In this document: in pieces, positions 4,203-5,959 of the stretch
Numbering within the stretch: position 1 is the first letter of the stretch
Layout of the letters: each line of letters starts with the position of its first letter
Source of the DNA: Anaerolineae bacterium
Lineage (GTDB): Bacteria; Chloroflexota; Anaerolineae; 4572-78; NAK82
Assembly (NCBI GenBank): GCA_030598425.1
Contig: JAUVPY010000191.1
Location: 1-5,959, forward strand
Direction of reading: 5' to 3'
DNA: 5,959 nt
Translations under genes and position numbers: made by a program
Notes under the pieces: model-generated
The model's database searches: none
What the model was told of the DNA's origin: nothing
What the model saw: the letters and a program-made list of their open reading frames with translations, nothing else

Positions 4203-5672
4203 TTATCTGGTCTCCATAGCTTCTTGCGCTGCTGCTCTATCGATAGCACTGATGATGCTGTAATAGCCGGTACAGCGGCATAGGTTACCGGTGATGGCCT
4301 GCTTGACCTCGCCCCGGGTAGGCGAGGGGTTTTCATCCAACAGGGAAACACCGCTCATAATAAAGCCAGGCGTGCAATAGCCACATTGCACGGCTCCCTC
4401 GTCCACGAAAGCTTGCTGAAGCGGATGCAGCGCCTCGGGGGTGGCCAGGCCCTCAATAGTGACGATCTGGCTCCCGTGGGCATGCGGGGCAGGGACCAGG
4501 CAACTCATCACCGCAATCCCGTCTAAAAAGACTGTGCACGCGCCACATTCGCCCTCGGCACAACCCTCTTTGGTGCCGGTCAAGCCGACGTCTTCGCGCA
4601 ACATACGCAGCAGCGTCTTGTCGTTCGCCCCTCGAACCTGGTAATGCCCCCCGTTGACCGTGGTCGTGATTACCTGGTCGCCATCAGCCGCGTGGGTCAG
4701 GACCCCGCCAGGATCGCGGGGGAGCCAGGTGGGGAAGCGACCCTCTGTTTCGCCCCACAGCATCACGGGTTGGGATGGGAGACCCTCGCGCTCCCTCCCG
4801 GTGCGTAGCTGATCCAATGCGCGCTGGGTAAATACACTCACCATATACTTCCGGTAGTTGGCCGAACCGCGCACGTCGTCGATCGGCTTGGCGGCCACTG
4901 CCGCCAGCTCGGCTGCCAGCTTGATGGTCTCATCCGTGAGGCGCTGGCCAACTAAAGCGCGCTCGGCGTCGCGCGCACGTACAATGGTGGGGGCCACGCT
5001 ACCCAGCGCGATGCGGCCTTTGGCCACCGAGATAGGAGGGGCGCCCGCCCGCACGTCATCGTCAAAGCTGAGGATCACCGCCACATTCACTACCGCAATG
5101 GCCTGAGCCTGACGCAGCCCCAATTTGAGAAAGGTGCCGCGCTCATTGGCTTCTAGCGGACGAAAGGCAATATCCACCAGCATTTCATCCGGTTTGAGAC
5201 GCGTTTTACGCACACCTCGGAAAAACTCACTAAAGGCGAGCGTACGCTCGCCTGCGACGCTTTTGAGCGTTAACCGAGCGTCCATCGCCCACAGAGGTGT
5301 GATGGTATCGTTGGCCGGGCTGGCGGTGATCAGATTGCCGGCGATGGTGCTTCGATTTCGGATCTGAGGGGCGCCCACCTCCCAACAGGCTTTGACCAGG
5401 GGGAAGGCCCGCTCGACACACAGTCTCGAGCCCACCACTTGGTTGTGAGCCACCAGCGGTCCCAGGTGGATCAGCCCATCGTCCCCCATCCGAATGGCGT
5501 CCAGACCTGGTATGCGTGTCACATCTATGATAACCCGTGGCTGGCGAACCTTGCGTTCCAATTCAAGAATAAGGTCCGTGCCACCAGCAATGACACGGGC
5601 ATCGCTTCCATTTTCGGCCAGCAATGCCAGTGTTTCATTGAGGGTAGAGGGGGTATAATACGTTTCCCACAT
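4203..5672 (-). CDS. Fused FAD-binding and [2Fe-2S] subunit of a xanthine dehydrogenase-family molybdenum hydroxylase
   Basis: The product carries electrons from the molybdopterin subunit to FAD. Residue numbers here count from the longer start at 5726 (507 residues). An FAD-binding domain of the CoxM type spans about 20-195, with VIAGGTDL (45-52) and TIAGNL (127-132) contacting FAD, followed by its C-terminal domain to ~305 and a ~45-residue linker. The [2Fe-2S] domains follow: Cys389, 394, 397 and 409 (C-x4-C-x2-C-x11-C, plant-ferredoxin type), then Cys448, 451, 483 and 485 (C-x2-C-x31-C-x-C). All eight ligands are present. The fusion order FAD then Fe-S is the reverse of eukaryotic xanthine dehydrogenase. 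I prefer the ATG at 5670-5672 (489 residues, [15 protein letters not shown]), because homologues begin close to this block and GGAG lies 11 nt upstream. The ATG at 5726 adds 18 unmatched residues and has no Shine-Dalgarno. The TAA abuts the TTG of the next small gene. Confidence 0.93.
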   Translation of the reverse strand: MWETYYTPSTLNETLALLAENGSDARVIAGGTDLILELERKVRQPRVIIDVTRIPGLDAIRMGDDGLIHLGPLVAHNQVVGSRLCVERAFPLVKACWEVGAPQIRNRSTIAGNLITASPANDTITPLWAMDARLTLKSVAGERTLAFSEFFRGVRKTRLKPDEMLVDIAFRPLEANERGTFLKLGLRQAQAIAVVNVAVILSFDDDVRAGAPPISVAKGRIALGSVAPTIVRARDAERALVGQRLTDETIKLAAELAAVAAKPIDDVRGSANYRKYMVSVFTQRALDQLRTGREREGLPSQPVMLWGETEGRFPTWLPRDPGGVLTHAADGDQVITTTVNGGHYQVRGANDKTLLRMLREDVGLTGTKEGCAEGECGACTVFLDGIAVMSCLVPAPHAHGSQIVTIEGLATPEALHPLQQAFVDEGAVQCGYCTPGFIMSGVSLLDENPSPTRGEVKQAITGNLCRCTGYYSIISAIDRAAAQEAMETR

Positions 5673-5766
5673 CGTTTGAATTACTCCAGACTCAGTAGAT
5701 TCGAAATTTGCGGGAGACTTCATCATCCCGGCGTCAAGACGATGGTGCGCCGGTCACTAAGCGGTT

Positions 5767-5795
5767 ATTCTATCACACTTTGGCCGTTGGTCCAA
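5767..5795 (-). promoter_or_regulatory. Extended -10 promoter for the FAD/[2Fe-2S] subunit gene
   Basis: On the minus strand TAGAAT (5772-5767, five of six to TATAAT) is preceded by TGA, giving an extended -10 (TGN). A weak -35, TTGGAC (5795-5790), lies 18 bp upstream. The start would be near 5760, leaving ~88 nt of leader to the preferred ATG at 5672 or ~34 nt to the ATG at 5726. The miniature element ends 19 bp upstream of the -35. Confidence 0.45.
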
Positions 5796-5803
5796 GACAA
5801 AGC

Positions 5804-5928
5804 CTATGTTGCTCAGGGCTCGTGCAAAGTCCGTGAACACAGCATCCTGATGTGCGGCCCCAGGCCGCACATCAGGATGCTAGTTTCGGGTCTGTCAAGC
5901 TACTTTGCACGAGCCGTGCTATGTTGCT
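5804..5928. mobile_element. 105-bp MITE-like element (5814-5918) with nested inverted repeats and 10-bp direct repeats
   Basis: CTATGTTGCT flanks the element on both sides (5804-5813 and 5919-5928). Just inside, CAGGGCTCGTGCAAAGT (5814-5830) pairs with the right end (5902-5918, inward CACGGCTCGTGCAAAGT), 16 of 17 bases. Nested within is a perfect 19-bp hairpin, AGCATCCTGATGTGCGGCC at 5841-5859 against 5863-5881, with a 3-nt loop CCA. No coding sequence fits. Terminal repeats plus a direct repeat of target-duplication size make this a non-autonomous transposable element. CAGGG ends with 8-10-bp duplications would suit ISAs1- or IS4-type transposases, which I can only suggest. An alternative is a structured repeat of unknown function. 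Confidence 0.75.
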
Positions 5929-5953
5929 TCCCTTGTTCTCTTTGTGCTAGAAT
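5924..5953 (+). promoter_or_regulatory. Possible divergent promoter reading out of the window
   Basis: On the plus strand TAGAAT (5948-5953) is preceded by TGC (extended -10), with TTGCTT (5924-5929) 18 bp upstream, a weak -35. It would serve a gene beyond the right edge, divergent from the hydroxylase gene. The -35 overlaps the right direct repeat of the miniature element, so that insertion may have supplied or altered it. Only weak support. Confidence 0.3.
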
Positions 5954-5959
5954 GCGTAA

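Noticed and set aside
5841..5881. 19-bp hairpin as a rho-independent terminator
   Set aside because: No T-run follows it on either strand, and it is nested inside terminal repeats with target duplications, which explains it better.

Overview
The window looks like a piece of a Chloroflexota genome (or a related soil or sediment bacterium). The basis is GC-rich coding, a FAD plus [2Fe-2S] fusion subunit of a xanthine-dehydrogenase-type enzyme, and small TIR, HEAT-repeat and short hypothetical genes of a kind I associate with that phylum. This placement is an impression from protein style, not a search result. Every gene I can support lies on the minus strand, so the region reads from right to left.

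From the right edge inward: a 105-bp non-coding element with terminal inverted repeats, an internal 19-bp hairpin and 10-bp flanking direct repeats (5804-5928); an extended -10 promoter; then a fused FAD/[2Fe-2S] subunit of a molybdenum hydroxylase (4203-5672, possibly from 5726). Directly behind it come two small uncharacterised genes (3954-4202 and 3686-3952), tightly packed, with the ribosome binding site of the second embedded in the end of the first. Next is a TIR-domain gene interrupted by one in-frame TGA (3198-3584), followed after 5 bp by a HEAT-repeat protein gene (2635-3192) and then a ten-helix EamA/DMT permease (1593-2474). A 112-bp miniature element with 8-bp direct repeats (1467-1594) is inserted exactly at the permease stop codon. 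Beyond it is a promoter with an inverted operator-like repeat, driving the molybdopterin-binding large subunit, which runs off the left edge (1362 to <1). The last ~70 bp of that gene holds an 8-bp-period repeat tract that does not resemble the enzyme family.

The two halves of the molybdenum hydroxylase should form one enzyme (electrons from molybdopterin through the two [2Fe-2S] clusters to FAD), but their genes are separated by about 2.8 kb of unrelated genes. The insert looks like an accessory island: a TIR/HEAT pair resembling bacterial conflict modules, a two-gene small-protein pair, and a permease. Both hydroxylase genes have their own candidate promoter, and each promoter has a miniature inverted-repeat element just upstream. 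The points most worth following are the UGA at a tryptophan position of the TIR domain, the two miniature elements with clear target duplications, and the small-protein pair.
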